This document shows positions 18,685-28,377 of a stretch of 64,000 bases of DNA, one piece after another. This DNA is from Halobacillus litoralis. GTDB taxonomy: Bacteria; Bacillota; Bacilli; Bacillales; Halobacillaceae. Made by a program: the position numbers and the translations under genes. The stretch's first letter is position 1; each line of letters opens with the position of its first letter. The stretch covers positions 1,123,501 to 1,187,500 of the forward strand of contig NZ_CP026118.1 in assembly GCF_004101865.1 (NCBI RefSeq). Reading direction: 5' to 3'. The notes under the pieces are model-generated. The model was given only the letters and a program-made list of their open reading frames with translations, had not been told where the DNA came from and did no database searches.

Positions 18685-19497
18685 TCACTTTTTCCCTGAT
18701 AACTCCTTGGACTTGTCTGTACACGCATTCATTCCTTGAATGATCGCACTCCGCAAGCCCACTTCTTCCAGCTTGTTCACCCCTGCTATGGTCACTCCTC
18801 CAGGTGTACATACAGCATCTTTCAATTCTCCCGGATGTCTGCCTGTTTCCCGGACCATTTTCGCCGAACCTTCCACGGCCTGTGCAACCATTTTATAAGC
18901 TTTATCCCTCGGGAAACCTTGTTGGACTGCAGCATCAGCCATCGCTTCGATGAACATATATACAAATGCCGGCGAAGAGCCGCTGACGGCTGGAACAGCG
19001 TCCATCAATTTTTCTTCTACGATTTCAGCTTGCCCGAAGCTTTCAAAGACTTCCATTACATCCGCCAATTCTTCTTCAGTGACAAAGTCATTCGGACAAA
19101 GGACGCTCATACCAGCACCAACCAGCGAAGGTGTATTCGGCATCGATCGAATGACCTTCACATTTCTGCCGAATGCTTCTTTCATTGCATCCAGGGTAAT
19201 GCCAGCCGCTATTGTCACGACAACAGTCTCTTCAGGAACCTCGTCGCGAATTTCCAGGATGATCCCCTGGTAAACATAAGGTTTAACTGCCAGGAACAAT
19301 AAATCACTTTCCCTGGCCAACCGTTTATTATCATTGGCAATTTGTATACCATATTCATCTGTTACAAAATCAATCGTTTCATCTGATAAGGCCGTTGCAG
19401 CGATATCCTCCGCTTTGACAACGCCAGCGTCGATCATGCCTTGAATCATCGCTTGCCCCATCTGGCCACAACCAATGAAACCAATACGCTTAGTCAC
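18685..19497 (-). CDS. proC: Pyrroline-5-carboxylate reductase
   Basis: A 270-residue enzyme reducing pyrroline-5-carboxylate to proline with NAD(P)H. It has the Rossmann motif IGFIGCGQMGQAM at the N-terminus and the C-terminal signature TPGGVTIAGVNKLEE. Proline is a major compatible solute in halophilic Bacillaceae, so the role could be anabolic or osmotic; that is inference. The start is GTG 19497 with AAGGAGG eight bases before it; the 27 codons open upstream have no SD. It stands as a single gene. Confidence 0.93.
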   Translation of the reverse strand: MTKRIGFIGCGQMGQAMIQGMIDAGVVKAEDIAATALSDETIDFVTDEYGIQIANDNKRLARESDLLFLAVKPYVYQGIILEIRDEVPEETVVVTIAAGITLDAMKEAFGRNVKVIRSMPNTPSLVGAGMSVLCPNDFVTEEELADVMEVFESFGQAEIVEEKLMDAVPAVSGSSPAFVYMFIEAMADAAVQQGFPRDKAYKMVAQAVEGSAKMVRETGRHPGELKDAVCTPGGVTIAGVNKLEEVGLRSAIIQGMNACTDKSKELSGKK

Positions 19498-19611
19498 CGT
19501 ACATTCCTCCTTAGTGTGATTCTTATTGTATAGGAAGATTGTCGACATAACAATTCTTCCTGCGATTCTTATCAACATCTAGTAAATTTTTCATGTTTTT
19601 TTGAGAAAAGG

Positions 19612-19640
19612 TTTACAAACCAGCTTTCATTACCTATAAT
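19612..19640 (+). promoter_or_regulatory. Sigma-A-like promoter reading into a non-coding interval
   Basis: TTTACA (19612-19617), 17-base spacer, TATAAT (19635-19640) on the plus strand. No protein gene follows in this direction. Confidence 0.5.
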
Positions 19641-19646
19641 TAAGAG

Positions 19647-19729
19647 TGTATTCTTCATATCATAAGGAAACGCCCAAAATATCATAGCTGCTACGAGAAA
19701 AGCCGAGCTGCCTTAAGCTCGGCTTTTTT
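19647..19729 (+). ncRNA. Candidate small RNA
   Basis: From the expected start about 7 bases after the plus-strand -10, a transcript of about 83 bases would end at the hairpin 19697-19729 with its six-T tract. It contains no open frame with an SD. It would overlap the 3' end of the antiporter gene as antisense. The evidence is promoter plus terminator only. Confidence 0.35.
19697..19729. terminator. Bidirectional terminator
   Basis: AAAAGCCGAGCT/AGCTCGGCTTTT with T-tracts on both strands. The antiporter stop codon lies within the loop side. Confidence 0.85.
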
Positions 19730-21218
19730 CGTGTTCATTTTTTTCTTCCCTCACAGCTTCTAGTAACTTCCTGACTTCTTTCTTATTTTTCCTGGCGACT
19801 AGAATATACAAAGTATCTCCCGCTTTTATTTCGGTTTGACCATAAGGGGTGATGACGTCCCCATCTCTAATGATCGCATTGATCAAAGCACGGTCAGGAA
19901 GCTCCATATTCTCCAGTTTCTGGCCCACCACTACATTCTGTTCAATAACATCAAACTCAATCATCTCCACATTTGCTTTTCCGATCGATATCAGTTCAAG
20001 GGAATGAATTGGATTACCCACCTTATCAGAAACGAGCTTGAAACGTTCTGCCATCCAAGTAATCGATGCCCCTTGGACAAGAGCTGAAGTCAAGACAGTA
20101 AAGAATACGACATTGAAAATGAGCGGACTGTTTTCTAACCCCGCCAGCATCGGGAAAATCGCCAATACGATAGGAACCGCCCCACGCAGGCCAGCCCAGG
20201 ACAAAAACATCTTTTCCTTAATATTGAATGAAAAACCGACCAAACTCACGTAAGTAGCTATAGGGCGTGCTATGAAAATAAGGACTAAGGCAATCAGCAA
20301 TCCATCAAACATCACTGGCCATGTGAATACTTCGACAGGTGAAACGAACAACCCCAGGATGATGAACATCAGAATCTGCGCCATCCAACCGAAACCTTCG
20401 TGGAATCTGAGGATTGAATAACGGTAAGCAAGTTCAGCATTTCCGATAAATACCGCCGTTACATAGACAGCAAGCAGACCACTAGCTTGAAGAAGGGAAC
20501 TTGAGCTGTAAGACAAGAAAGCAAATCCCAGGGCAAACAATGGATAAAGACCACTAGAATCCAAATTGATGCGATTCAATGATTGACTTGCCAAATAGCC
20601 GATGGCTGCTCCTACAGCCACCCCCGCTCCCATTTGCCAAAAAAACGAACCGATTAATGAAAAGACATTCATCTCATTAATGGTCAGAAGCTGAATGAAA
20701 GTGATCGTCAAAAATACTGCCATAGGATCGTTCGTCCCTGACTCAGCTTCCAAAGTCGCTTCAAGCTTGCCCCGAACATTCTTTCCTTTTAACACAGCGA
20801 AGACAGCAGCCGCATCGGTCGAACCGACGATAGCTCCGACCAGCATCGCTTCAATCCATCCAATATGTAGAATAAACTTGGCAGCAATAGCTACAATCAT
20901 AGTGGTCAAAACAACTCCAGCCGTTGCCAAGGTAATGGCTGGAACCATCACAGGGCGAATATCTTTCCATTTGGTCAGCATCCCACCTTCAAATAGAATG
21001 ACAATCAAAGCGATCACCCCGACTAATTGAGCGATTTCAGGATTATCAAAATAAATAAATCCGAGACCATCGCTTCCCACGATCATACCGACCGCGATAA
21101 ATAGAACTAGTGAGGGGACTCCAAGACGCGAGGAGAATTTTGTAACGATTATACTGATAATCAACAACAAAGCCATCAGCATGATGAATTGATTAGACTG
21201 TAAGATTTCCTGAATCAA
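19713..21218 (-). CDS. K+(Na+)/H+ antiporter, CPA1 NhaP2-type with TrkA-C domain
   Basis: 501 residues: about twelve to thirteen membrane helices (1-390) with the CPA core GSTDAAAVFAVLKGKN and ESGTNDPMAVFL, then a cytosolic RCK_C/TrkA-C domain (about 410-480). This is the NhaP2/CvrA-like plan; such antiporters expel K+ or Na+ for H+ and serve pH and salt homeostasis. The start is TTG with AAGGGGG seven bases upstream. It is monocistronic. Confidence 0.85.
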   Translation of the reverse strand: MIQEILQSNQFIMLMALLLIISIIVTKFSSRLGVPSLVLFIAVGMIVGSDGLGFIYFDNPEIAQLVGVIALIVILFEGGMLTKWKDIRPVMVPAITLATAGVVLTTMIVAIAAKFILHIGWIEAMLVGAIVGSTDAAAVFAVLKGKNVRGKLEATLEAESGTNDPMAVFLTITFIQLLTINEMNVFSLIGSFFWQMGAGVAVGAAIGYLASQSLNRINLDSSGLYPLFALGFAFLSYSSSSLLQASGLLAVYVTAVFIGNAELAYRYSILRFHEGFGWMAQILMFIILGLFVSPVEVFTWPVMFDGLLIALVLIFIARPIATYVSLVGFSFNIKEKMFLSWAGLRGAVPIVLAIFPMLAGLENSPLIFNVVFFTVLTSALVQGASITWMAERFKLVSDKVGNPIHSLELISIGKANVEMIEFDVIEQNVVVGQKLENMELPDRALINAIIRDGDVITPYGQTEIKAGDTLYILVARKNKKEVRKLLEAVREEKNEHEKSRA

Positions 21219-21354
21219 AAAATAACCCCCTTATCCCGAACTTTTCCCTTTATTATAACAAGGAAGGAGAGGTCACGTGTAATTAAAAAGCTTCATGCTA
21301 TCCCCTTAAATCTCTCATCTCCAGAAGACGCTCCTTTAAACACTTTGGGTTTGA

Positions 21355-21425
21355 AGTTGGATTGTCCGGGAAACGACTCGCTTTCCTGAGGGTGGGAACT
21401 GGCAAACCTTCTAAGGCAATGTATC
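21355..21425. repeat. Decayed copy of the 23.4-kb intergenic repeat
   Basis: GGGAAACGACTCGCTTTCCTG plus flanks matches, in the opposite orientation, the arm at 23473-23500. It lies in the 281-base gap between the antiporter and yhbH, which holds nothing else but a terminator. Confidence 0.5.
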
Positions 21426-21456
21426 AGAATCGGTCCTTCAACATTCCACCCAAACG

Positions 21457-21487
21457 AAAAAAGCCAAGTAACATAATGTCACTTGGC
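21457..21487 (-). terminator. Rho-independent terminator (yhbH)
   Basis: GCCAAGTGAC/GTTACTTGGC stem followed by a TTTTTT run on the minus strand. Confidence 0.85.
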
Positions 21488-21499
21488 CTGAAGTATTGA

Positions 21500-22660
21500 T
21501 CAGCTGAAAATCTCTTCTTCCTGCTCGCTGAAGAATTGTTTCATAGCGTGGAAGACATCGGCTTTTCTCCGTAAAATATAATGTCTGAACTTTGGATGAT
21601 CGATTGACTTATATGCTTGCATCAAACTGGAGGAACGGTTGTACTGATTCACCTCTCCATATCCGAACATCTGTGAGACTTCAATAAGCTGCTCAATCAG
21701 CCCCATACATCGTTTATTATCTGAGGTTAAGTTATCTCCATCTGAGAAGTGAAATGGATAAATGTTATAGCGTTCTGGAGAATATTTGGTCTCAATCAAT
21801 TCTAGAGCTTTACGGTAAGCAGATGAGCAAATCGTTCCACCACTTTCTCCTTTAGAAAAGAAATCATCTTCATTGACGACTTTCGCCTGCGTATGGTGGG
21901 CAATGAATTCTATCTCTACTGTTTCATAATTCTTATTTAAGAAACGGTTCATCCAAAAGAAGAAACTTCTTGCCATATATTTTTCCCACTGCCCCATACT
22001 GCCACTTGTATCCATCATTGCGATAACGACAGCTTTGGATTCTGGCTTCGTCTTTTCGTTCCATGTCTTGTAACGGATATCTTCAGGGAATATTGGTGCA
22101 AAGGAAGCTTCACCACCGAGGGCATTTCTTTTATAAGCTTCAAGCATGGTCCTCTTTTTATCGATATTGCCTGTTAGTCCTGTTTTGCGGATATCACTGA
22201 ACTCAATATCTGTGTGAATGATGTTATCCTTTTCTTTTTCATCAAGGTTCGGTAAAGTGAGCTCTTTGAATAAGGCTGCTTCTAACTCTGCTAAAGAAAT
22301 CTCTGCTTCATAATAATCTTCCCCAGCCTGATCGCCAGCCCCGTCTCCATCTCCAGGCTTACCCTTCGATTGCGGTGCTTGAGCAACAACATCTCCGATT
22401 TCACTATCCCCTTCTCCTTGTCCTGCATGTTTATTCTTCTCGTGATTATAACGAATCTTATATTCATCAAGTGAACGTATAGGAATTTTAACGACACGCT
22501 TTCCATTCGACATCACAATATTCTCTTCTGTAATGAGGTCAGGTAACTGTTTACTCATTGCATCTTTCACTTTTTCTTGATGTCGCCGCTGATCGTCATA
22601 GCCTTTCCGATGGAGGGACCAGTCGTCTTCGGCGATTACGAAACTCTTCTCTTCATCCAT
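21500..22660 (-). CDS. yhbH: Sporulation protein YhbH (DUF444)
   Basis: A 386-residue DUF444 protein. The N-terminus [20 protein letters not shown] and a VWA-like region with the metal-site motif MMDTSGSMG (about 217-225) are characteristic. YhbH is a sporulation protein commonly encoded beside the kinase PrkA. It has a Gly/Asp-rich hydrophilic stretch near residues 80-115. GGGGG precedes the ATG. Here prkA lies about 6 kb away on the same strand, with odhAB in between. Confidence 0.92.
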   Translation of the reverse strand: MDEEKSFVIAEDDWSLHRKGYDDQRRHQEKVKDAMSKQLPDLITEENIVMSNGKRVVKIPIRSLDEYKIRYNHEKNKHAGQGEGDSEIGDVVAQAPQSKGKPGDGDGAGDQAGEDYYEAEISLAELEAALFKELTLPNLDEKEKDNIIHTDIEFSDIRKTGLTGNIDKKRTMLEAYKRNALGGEASFAPIFPEDIRYKTWNEKTKPESKAVVIAMMDTSGSMGQWEKYMARSFFFWMNRFLNKNYETVEIEFIAHHTQAKVVNEDDFFSKGESGGTICSSAYRKALELIETKYSPERYNIYPFHFSDGDNLTSDNKRCMGLIEQLIEVSQMFGYGEVNQYNRSSSLMQAYKSIDHPKFRHYILRRKADVFHAMKQFFSEQEEEIFS

Positions 22661-22860
22661 GTTTTTCCCCCTCCTAATCGAGTATTACTCTATCGTATGC
22701 AGGTCCACGTAAAGGGATGAAACTTATTGAAATATGTATGGATTATTTGTGTTTTTCGCCTATTGATCATTCTATTTTTCGAGGAAAAAGTAATAGCTTC
22801 CGTTCCCTTTTCACACCTCCCTTTCACTTATTCAGCAAACTGGCAGATTGTTGAAGACTC

Positions 22861-23268
22861 AATTTCGAGACATTTTGTGAGAGGATAGGGCGGCGGGGAA
22901 TGCTTCGCTTTCCGCGGGAGCGCGTTGAGCCTCCGCGGAATCTCTCGGAGCTACTGAAAAACCCTTTTCCACCTAGAGGAGTTGTTCAAGTTTGTTGTTG
23001 CTTCTCACGAATCGCTTATCGGTGGATGCTTGCCGCGGGCACGGCCTCAGCTAACTTGGTCAAGAAGATCACTTGACCAAGTGGATCTTCGGCTCGCGCT
23101 GTTCCCGCAGGCGTCACCACCGAACGCTCATCGTGGAAACAACAGTGGACTATCTAAAAAGAGTGATTTTCATTAATTTATAAAAGAAAATCGCTCTCAT
23201 CCGTCTTTTCCAGAAGGAGTGCTGCGCAAGCATTCCCCGCACCCTTGCTATATGTTTTTCTCGAAATT
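22861..23268. repeat. 408-bp inverted-repeat-bounded element (MITE-like)
   Basis: Its ends are perfect inverted repeats: AATTTCGAGA (22861-22870) with TCTCGAAATT (23259-23268), and inside them GCGGGGAATGCTT (22893-22905) with AAGCATTCCCCGC (23228-23240). It has no coding capacity. The dispersed repeat also found at 2026-2130 is nested at 22973-23140. It occupies most of the 967-base gap between yhbH and odhB. Confidence 0.6.
22973..23140. repeat. Dispersed intergenic repeat, long copy
   Basis: Same family as 2026-2130. It has about 65 extra bases (near 23049-23113) with an internal inverted repeat (ACTTGGTCAAG with CTTGACCAAGT), absent from the short copy. Confidence 0.65.
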
Positions 23269-23359
23269 CGTTCAGAAAAATGCTGGCATACTTGAGTTAG
23301 ACTCAAACAGCTTAAGTTAATTACAGGGTTTCCTCCATGAATGCTCCCCTTGAGATGTA

Positions 23360-23531
23360 GTTTCGAGAGTCTTCCTAATCGTATGATTGGCTGGGAAACA
23401 GCGAGACTCCCGCGGGAATGGATTGGCTGGCAAGACCCCACAGAGCATTTAGCTCGAGGTGGCTTGCCGTCATCCCCGCAGGAAAGCGAGCCGTTTCCCA
23501 GCCAACCATAACCTCATATAAAGCCTCGAAA
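23360..23531. repeat. Structured intergenic repeat with nested stems
   Basis: Three nested inverted pairs: AGTTTCGA/TCGAAACT (outer), TTGGCTGGGAAAC (23387-23399)/GTTTCCCAGCCAA (23493-23505), and GGCAAG/CTTGCC (inner). An inverted, decayed copy lies at 21355-21425. Confidence 0.6.
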
Positions 23532-23580
23532 CTGAGTCTTACCCTATCGGGAGCTTTAATGGGATTAGTTTAATTAATAA

Positions 23581-23618
23581 AAAAACCCCTCAACAGTAGA
23601 GAAACTGTTGAGGGGTTT
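23581..23618 (-). terminator. Rho-independent terminator (odhAB)
   Basis: Perfect AAACCCCTCAACAGT/ACTGTTGAGGGGTTT stem; T-run on the minus strand, ten bases after the odhB stop. Confidence 0.92.
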
Positions 23619-23627
23619 GTTAGTTGA

Positions 23628-24956
23628 TCAGCCTTCAAGCAATAGATCGTACGGATCTTCAATCATTTCTTTAATACGGCGCAAGAATTGTACTGCTTCT
23701 TTCCCATCTACGATTCTGTGGTCATAAGAAAGAGCAATGTACATCATCGGGCGCGCTTGAATCGTATCATCAGGCATGACTTTGGCGCGTTTTTCAATAT
23801 TATGCAACCCGAGTATTCCGACCTGTGGAGAATTTAATATCGGTGTAGAAAGCATTGAACCGAAAATACCGCCGTTTGTAATGGTGAAGGAACCACCCTG
23901 TAAGTCACCTAATTGCAATTCTTTGTTACGAGCTTTCGTAGCTACGTCTGCGATTCCTTTTTCAATGCCTGCGAAATCCAAACGGTCTGCATCACGCACA
24001 ACAGGTACTACGAGTCCTTCATCGGTTGAAACCGCCATACCGATATCATAGAATTTCTTCTGGACTATTTCATTGCCTTGGATTTCTGCATTGAGCAGAG
24101 GGAACTCTTTCAAAGCTCCGACAACTGCCTTAGTGAAGAATGACATGAACCCTAGTTTAATATCATGTTTCTTAAGGAAGGATTCTTTACGCTCACTGCG
24201 CAGCTGCATGACATTGGTCATATCTACTTCATTAAAAGTCGTCAACATCGCAGACTCTTGCTGCACTTCCACCAAACGTTTAGCAATTGTTTGACGACGA
24301 CGGGACATTTTTATGCGCTCCACCGGCTTATCAAATTCCGTCTTTTGGGAATCTTGTTCTTTCTTCTTCTCTTTTTTCGGTTTTTCATTAGAGGAAGAAG
24401 CTTTCTGCTCTTCTTTTTCACTTCCACCTTTAGCAGCTTCATCGACATCTTCAGGACGGATGCGACCAAGTGGATCTCTAGCGGAAATTTCGCTCAGGTC
24501 AATGCCCAGTTCTCTCGCGCGCTTACGAGCAGCCGGTGTAGCGATAACTTCTTTATTAGAAGAGCCTTTTTTATCATCATCGGAGGAAGATGCTGGTTTT
24601 TCTTCTTCTTTCTCTTCTTTATTTTCTTCTTTTTGTTCAGATTTGGAAGCTTGTTCTTCCTCTTTTTCTTCTTCTTCAGATCCTTCATCACCTGAAGAAT
24701 CTTCGGAGCCGCTTGCTTCGCCGTTCTCGTCAACTTTGGCGATCACGTCTCCTACTTCCACATCATCGCCTTCATCTTTCAAGAGTTCAGCGATGACACC
24801 ACTTGCATCAGCATTCACTTCTACGTTTACTTTGTCCGTTTCAAGCTCGAGGATTGGGTCGCCTTTTTCCACTTGATCCCCTTTTTTAACAAGCCACTCT
24901 GCAATTGTACCTTCTGTTATGGATTCAGCTAATTCAGGAACTTTAATTTCCTTCAT
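23628..24956 (-). CDS. odhB: 2-oxoglutarate dehydrogenase E2, dihydrolipoyl succinyltransferase
   Basis: 442 residues: a lipoyl domain with Lys42 in ETDKVNV, a very long acidic/Lys-Glu-Ser linker (about 90-165), a peripheral-subunit-binding domain (ATPAARKRARELGIDL) and the C-terminal acyltransferase with SYDHRIVDGKEA carrying the active-site His. E2 transfers the succinyl group to CoA in the TCA cycle. The ATG at 24956 has AAAGGAGG upstream and gives the standard MKEIKVPELAES start; 32 upstream codons are unsupported. It overlaps the end of odhA by 14 bases. Confidence 0.93.
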   Translation of the reverse strand: MKEIKVPELAESITEGTIAEWLVKKGDQVEKGDPILELETDKVNVEVNADASGVIAELLKDEGDDVEVGDVIAKVDENGEASGSEDSSGDEGSEEEEKEEEQASKSEQKEENKEEKEEEKPASSSDDDKKGSSNKEVIATPAARKRARELGIDLSEISARDPLGRIRPEDVDEAAKGGSEKEEQKASSSNEKPKKEKKKEQDSQKTEFDKPVERIKMSRRRQTIAKRLVEVQQESAMLTTFNEVDMTNVMQLRSERKESFLKKHDIKLGFMSFFTKAVVGALKEFPLLNAEIQGNEIVQKKFYDIGMAVSTDEGLVVPVVRDADRLDFAGIEKGIADVATKARNKELQLGDLQGGSFTITNGGIFGSMLSTPILNSPQVGILGLHNIEKRAKVMPDDTIQARPMMYIALSYDHRIVDGKEAVQFLRRIKEMIEDPYDLLLEG

Positions 24957-27810
24957 TTGATTTTCCTCCTTTAGACATCTGTAGCGCTTCATGAATGATT
25001 CGATTCTGCTCTGTTTTATGAATGTTCGGTTCTCCGACTGAAGGTGATGCACGATGAGGGCGTCCTACATAGCGGTGGATTTGGCCCTCTTTCAATAATT
25101 TGTGAAGAATTCCTTCAACGAAGTACCAGCTTCCCATGTTCTGTGGTTCTTCCTGGACCCATACCAACTCTTCTAGATTCGGATAAGATTCAAGAATCTC
25201 TTTTAAATGCTTTTCAGGGAATGGATAAATTTGTTCAACCCGCACAGCATCAATGGTTTCAAATGCTTGATCGGAGTTTTCAACTTTATCCTCGATTTCC
25301 ACCATGATTTTTCCACTTCCTAAAAGTAAACTGGTTACCTTATCTTTGTCCTTATCTTCAGACAATCCCGGCTGCTTCATAATGGACTGGAAATGTCCTT
25401 CACTGAACTCCTGTCCTTCCACAGCTATACGTTGATTACGCAATAGGCTCTTAGGTGTCATTAAGACGAGTGGGCGCGCTTCTTCCTGATTACTAATGGC
25501 AGCCTGCCTTCTCAATAAATGGAAATATTGTGCAGATGATGTGACATTTGCAACCGTCCAGTTATTTTCAGCTGCCAACTGCAAGAATCGTTCCAGTCGG
25601 GCACTAGAGTGTTCCGGACCCTGCCCCTCGTATCCGTGCGGCAATAAGAACACCATATTGGACTTCTCGTCCCATTTCGCCCGTCCAGCTGAGATGAATT
25701 GATCAAAGATGACTTGGCCGGCATTCGCAAAGTCACCAAACTGCGCTTCCCAAATCACAAGAGATTCAGGTGCCTGGACACTGTAACCATATTCAAATCC
25801 GATGACCCCCGCTTCAGAAAGTGGGCTATTATGGATATCGAAAGAAGCTTTGGCCTGCTCTAATCCGTGAAGTGGACAATATGTTTCACCTGTTTCCACA
25901 TCATGGAGAACCATGTGGCGGTGAGCGAATGTTCCTCGTTCCGTATCCTGCCCAGTAATGCGGATTGGTTTACCATCTTCTAAGATCGATGCGAAAGCCA
26001 GGGCTTCGGCAGTCGCCCAGTCGACTTTTTCCCCGTCATCAAGCATTTTCCCGCGGCGCTTGAGGATTTTTTCAAGTTTCTTAAAACCGTTGAACCCTTC
26101 AGGGCGTTTTAACATCCCTTCGTTCAAACTGCGAAGACGCTCTAAATCAACTGCTGTTTCTAATTCATCTAAGTCCTGTTCAACACCGCTTGGTCGATCT
26201 TTAACATCCGGTGCTTCTGTTTCGTGCTCATCCATATTGTTATAGACATCTTTAAGTTTGTTCTCAATCTCTTCTTTCATTTCTTCCAATGTACCGTCAC
26301 TAACGACGGAATCTTCCTGTAACTGCTTCTCAAAAACAGCAGCCGCAGTACCGTGTTCATCAATTTCTTTATATAATCGCGGTTGAGTCGATCTTGGCTC
26401 ATCCATTTCATTATGGCCGAATCGGCGATAGCCGACGAGATCGATTAGGAAGTCTTTATGGAATTTTTGACGATACTCATATGCGAATGCCATTGCCGAT
26501 AGACATGCAATTGGGTCATCAGCATTGACATGCACAATTGGAATTTCAAACCCTTTCGCTAAGTCACTGGCATAACGGGTCGATCGTCCATCTTTTCGGT
26601 TGGTCGTAAACCCGACAAGGTTATTAGCGATAATGTGAACAGTACCTCCCGTACGGTAACCAGGAAGATCACTCATATTCAAGGTTTCAGCTACTACGCC
26701 TTCACCGATGAAGGCTGCGTCCCCATGAATAAGCAGACCGAACGCTTCATCATCGTCCATCTTCGCGTAACCCGCTTCAGTACGATCATCCTGTGCTGCT
26801 CGTGTGAAACCTTCAACCACAGGATTCACATACTCTAAGTGGGAAGGGTTATGACTCATCGTAACCCGGGTGGCTGACTGTTCTCCGTTTTCAATTTCAC
26901 GTCTTGCTCCGAAATGATACTTCACATCCCCTGTCCAGCCATAATTGATTCCCGTGGAACCTTCAGACGGAACCAATTCTTTGTCTGGTGAGTGGTGGAA
27001 TTCAGAAAATATGCGGTCATATGGCTTTCCAAGGATATGTGCAAGTACATTCAAGCGTCCACGGTGAGCCATACCCATCATGATATTTTTGATTCTGTCC
27101 CCTGAGGCTGACTGGATAATATGGTCAAGCATAGGTACCATGACATCCAATCCTTCAATGGAAAAACGCTTTTGCGCTACAAAGGTCTTAGCTAAGAAGT
27201 TTTCAAAACCTTCAACTTCTGCAAGACGGTAGAGCAGCTGTTTCTTTTCATCGTTTTCAAGCGACACCTTATAGGAATCAGTATCCACTTTCTCCTGCAA
27301 CCATTCTCTTTCATCTTCATTGTTCACATGACCGAATTCAAAAGAGATGGTACCGGCGTATTTTTCTTTCAATGTGTTGACTACTTGAAGAGCATTGTCC
27401 AGTTTCAATGGTGATTCAGGCCACACCCATTCAGCTGGCATCTCTTCTAAGTCCTTTTCTTGTAGTCCATAAGTTTCTAAGTCAAGCAGGTTCGTCTTAG
27501 GTCGTTCATCACTGCCTACAGCATAAATATTTGCCTGTAAATGGCCGTGACGACGAATAGCCTCAACAAGTTTCAGTGCTGAGGTGATCTTAACGACGTC
27601 TCCTTTAGAAGGTGCAGCAACTCCATTAGCTTCCAGAGCTGTTCCGCCTTCCATCCAATCTGGAGCCCCGTGCTCATCGAAAATTTCCTTAAGTGAAGGA
27701 TCGACAGCACTAGGATCGTTTTCATATTGTTCAAATTGCTCTTCAATGTACCCCATGTTGGGGCCATGGAAAATTTCCCAAAAGTTTTGAGTGGAGCCTT
27801 GTTTAGACAC
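24943..27810 (-). CDS. odhA: 2-oxoglutarate dehydrogenase E1 component
   Basis: 955 residues of thiamine-diphosphate-dependent E1 (decarboxylates 2-oxoglutarate and succinylates E2). Seen: FWEIFHGPNMGY near the start, GMAHRGRLNVL, the TPP-binding GDAAFIGEGVVAETLNMS and C-terminal FLLPHGYEGQGPEHSSARLERFLQ. The GTG at 27810 was chosen. A -10 at 27876-27881 puts transcription start at about 27870, exactly on the upstream in-frame ATG, which therefore lacks a leader, while GGGGGT lies seven bases before the GTG. First gene of odhA-odhB. Confidence 0.93.
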   Translation of the reverse strand: MSKQGSTQNFWEIFHGPNMGYIEEQFEQYENDPSAVDPSLKEIFDEHGAPDWMEGGTALEANGVAAPSKGDVVKITSALKLVEAIRRHGHLQANIYAVGSDERPKTNLLDLETYGLQEKDLEEMPAEWVWPESPLKLDNALQVVNTLKEKYAGTISFEFGHVNNEDEREWLQEKVDTDSYKVSLENDEKKQLLYRLAEVEGFENFLAKTFVAQKRFSIEGLDVMVPMLDHIIQSASGDRIKNIMMGMAHRGRLNVLAHILGKPYDRIFSEFHHSPDKELVPSEGSTGINYGWTGDVKYHFGARREIENGEQSATRVTMSHNPSHLEYVNPVVEGFTRAAQDDRTEAGYAKMDDDEAFGLLIHGDAAFIGEGVVAETLNMSDLPGYRTGGTVHIIANNLVGFTTNRKDGRSTRYASDLAKGFEIPIVHVNADDPIACLSAMAFAYEYRQKFHKDFLIDLVGYRRFGHNEMDEPRSTQPRLYKEIDEHGTAAAVFEKQLQEDSVVSDGTLEEMKEEIENKLKDVYNNMDEHETEAPDVKDRPSGVEQDLDELETAVDLERLRSLNEGMLKRPEGFNGFKKLEKILKRRGKMLDDGEKVDWATAEALAFASILEDGKPIRITGQDTERGTFAHRHMVLHDVETGETYCPLHGLEQAKASFDIHNSPLSEAGVIGFEYGYSVQAPESLVIWEAQFGDFANAGQVIFDQFISAGRAKWDEKSNMVFLLPHGYEGQGPEHSSARLERFLQLAAENNWTVANVTSSAQYFHLLRRQAAISNQEEARPLVLMTPKSLLRNQRIAVEGQEFSEGHFQSIMKQPGLSEDKDKDKVTSLLLGSGKIMVEIEDKVENSDQAFETIDAVRVEQIYPFPEKHLKEILESYPNLEELVWVQEEPQNMGSWYFVEGILHKLLKEGQIHRYVGRPHRASPSVGEPNIHKTEQNRIIHEALQMSKGGKSNEGN

Positions 27811-27875
27811 GTATAATACCCCCAAGTAGTTGTTGGCCTGTTGTTTATTCGAAAACGTTTCCAAGTCCATGTACT

Positions 27876-27905
27876 ATTATAGAATTGAATTGCTCACGTA
27901 TTCAA
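27876..27905 (-). promoter_or_regulatory. Putative sigma-A promoter of odhAB
   Basis: Minus-strand TTGAAT, 18-base spacer, TATAAT. It predicts an mRNA start about 60 bases before the chosen odhA start. Confidence 0.55.
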
Positions 27906-27942
27906 CAAATTTCGTTTATTTTTTCAAATTACATCAATTTCA

Positions 27943-28196
27943 TTATAACAAGAAAGACGCACCATCGGGTACGTCTTTTTCACTTTTTACCATTAAAGTG
28001 ATATAAAGTTGTCCCTCTTCATCTTCCAAAACACGATCGACCATGTCATAGGTCTTCAATAAAAAGCTGACCCATCCCGCATTCTTGTCTGTTCGGAGCC
28101 TACTGTCAATCGCCATTTAATTGCATCACGGCTTTGGCATGTTCGCTCAGCTTAACAGACAGAACCTTGCAGAGCCGGCATTGAATGCTGGCTCAT
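27943..28196 (-). pseudogene. Decayed coding remnant upstream of odhA
   Basis: A 57-codon frame (27943-28116) reads with convincing protein composition, e.g. AGWVSFLLKTYDMVDRVL and EGQLYITLMVKSEKD, but has no SD. Neighbouring frames continue upstream as KLSEHAKAVMQLNG and then MSQHSMPALQGSV. Two frameshifts would join these into one protein of about 80 residues. I do not recognise the family. Confidence 0.4.
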
Positions 28197-28239
28197 GTAT
28201 TGGGAAACAGAAGCTCTGGTAGCTCGACCATCTTACGTG

Positions 28240-28377
28240 TCATTTTATCTGCAGAGGACAAAAACACCCGAGAAGCACCGTTATGGTGTAAGTGATAAAA
28301 CTATATTCCATGAAGCGCCAACAGATTATGAATAGCCGGACATTCCCGCTTACGCCGTTGACACCGGGAGGCATTAA
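28240..28377 (+). pseudogene. Short coding remnant with in-frame stop
   Basis: One plus-strand frame reads KHRYGVSDKTIFHEAPTDYE, a TAG at 28333-28335, then PDIPAYAVDTGRH and TAA. It lacks a start and an SD. The composition looks like the tail of an old gene. The rest of the 1-kb gap up to the prkA terminator is AT-rich with nothing I can support. Confidence 0.25.

Noticed and set aside
24165..24876. Long plus-strand open frames opposite odhB
   Set aside because: They are antisense shadows of the acidic, low-complexity linker of odhB; phenylalanine/serine-rich and without ribosome sites.
28333..28335. In-frame TAG read as an amino acid (pyrrolysine-type)
   Set aside because: No start, SD or neighbouring pyl genes; the surrounding frame has further stops, so decay is the simpler reading.
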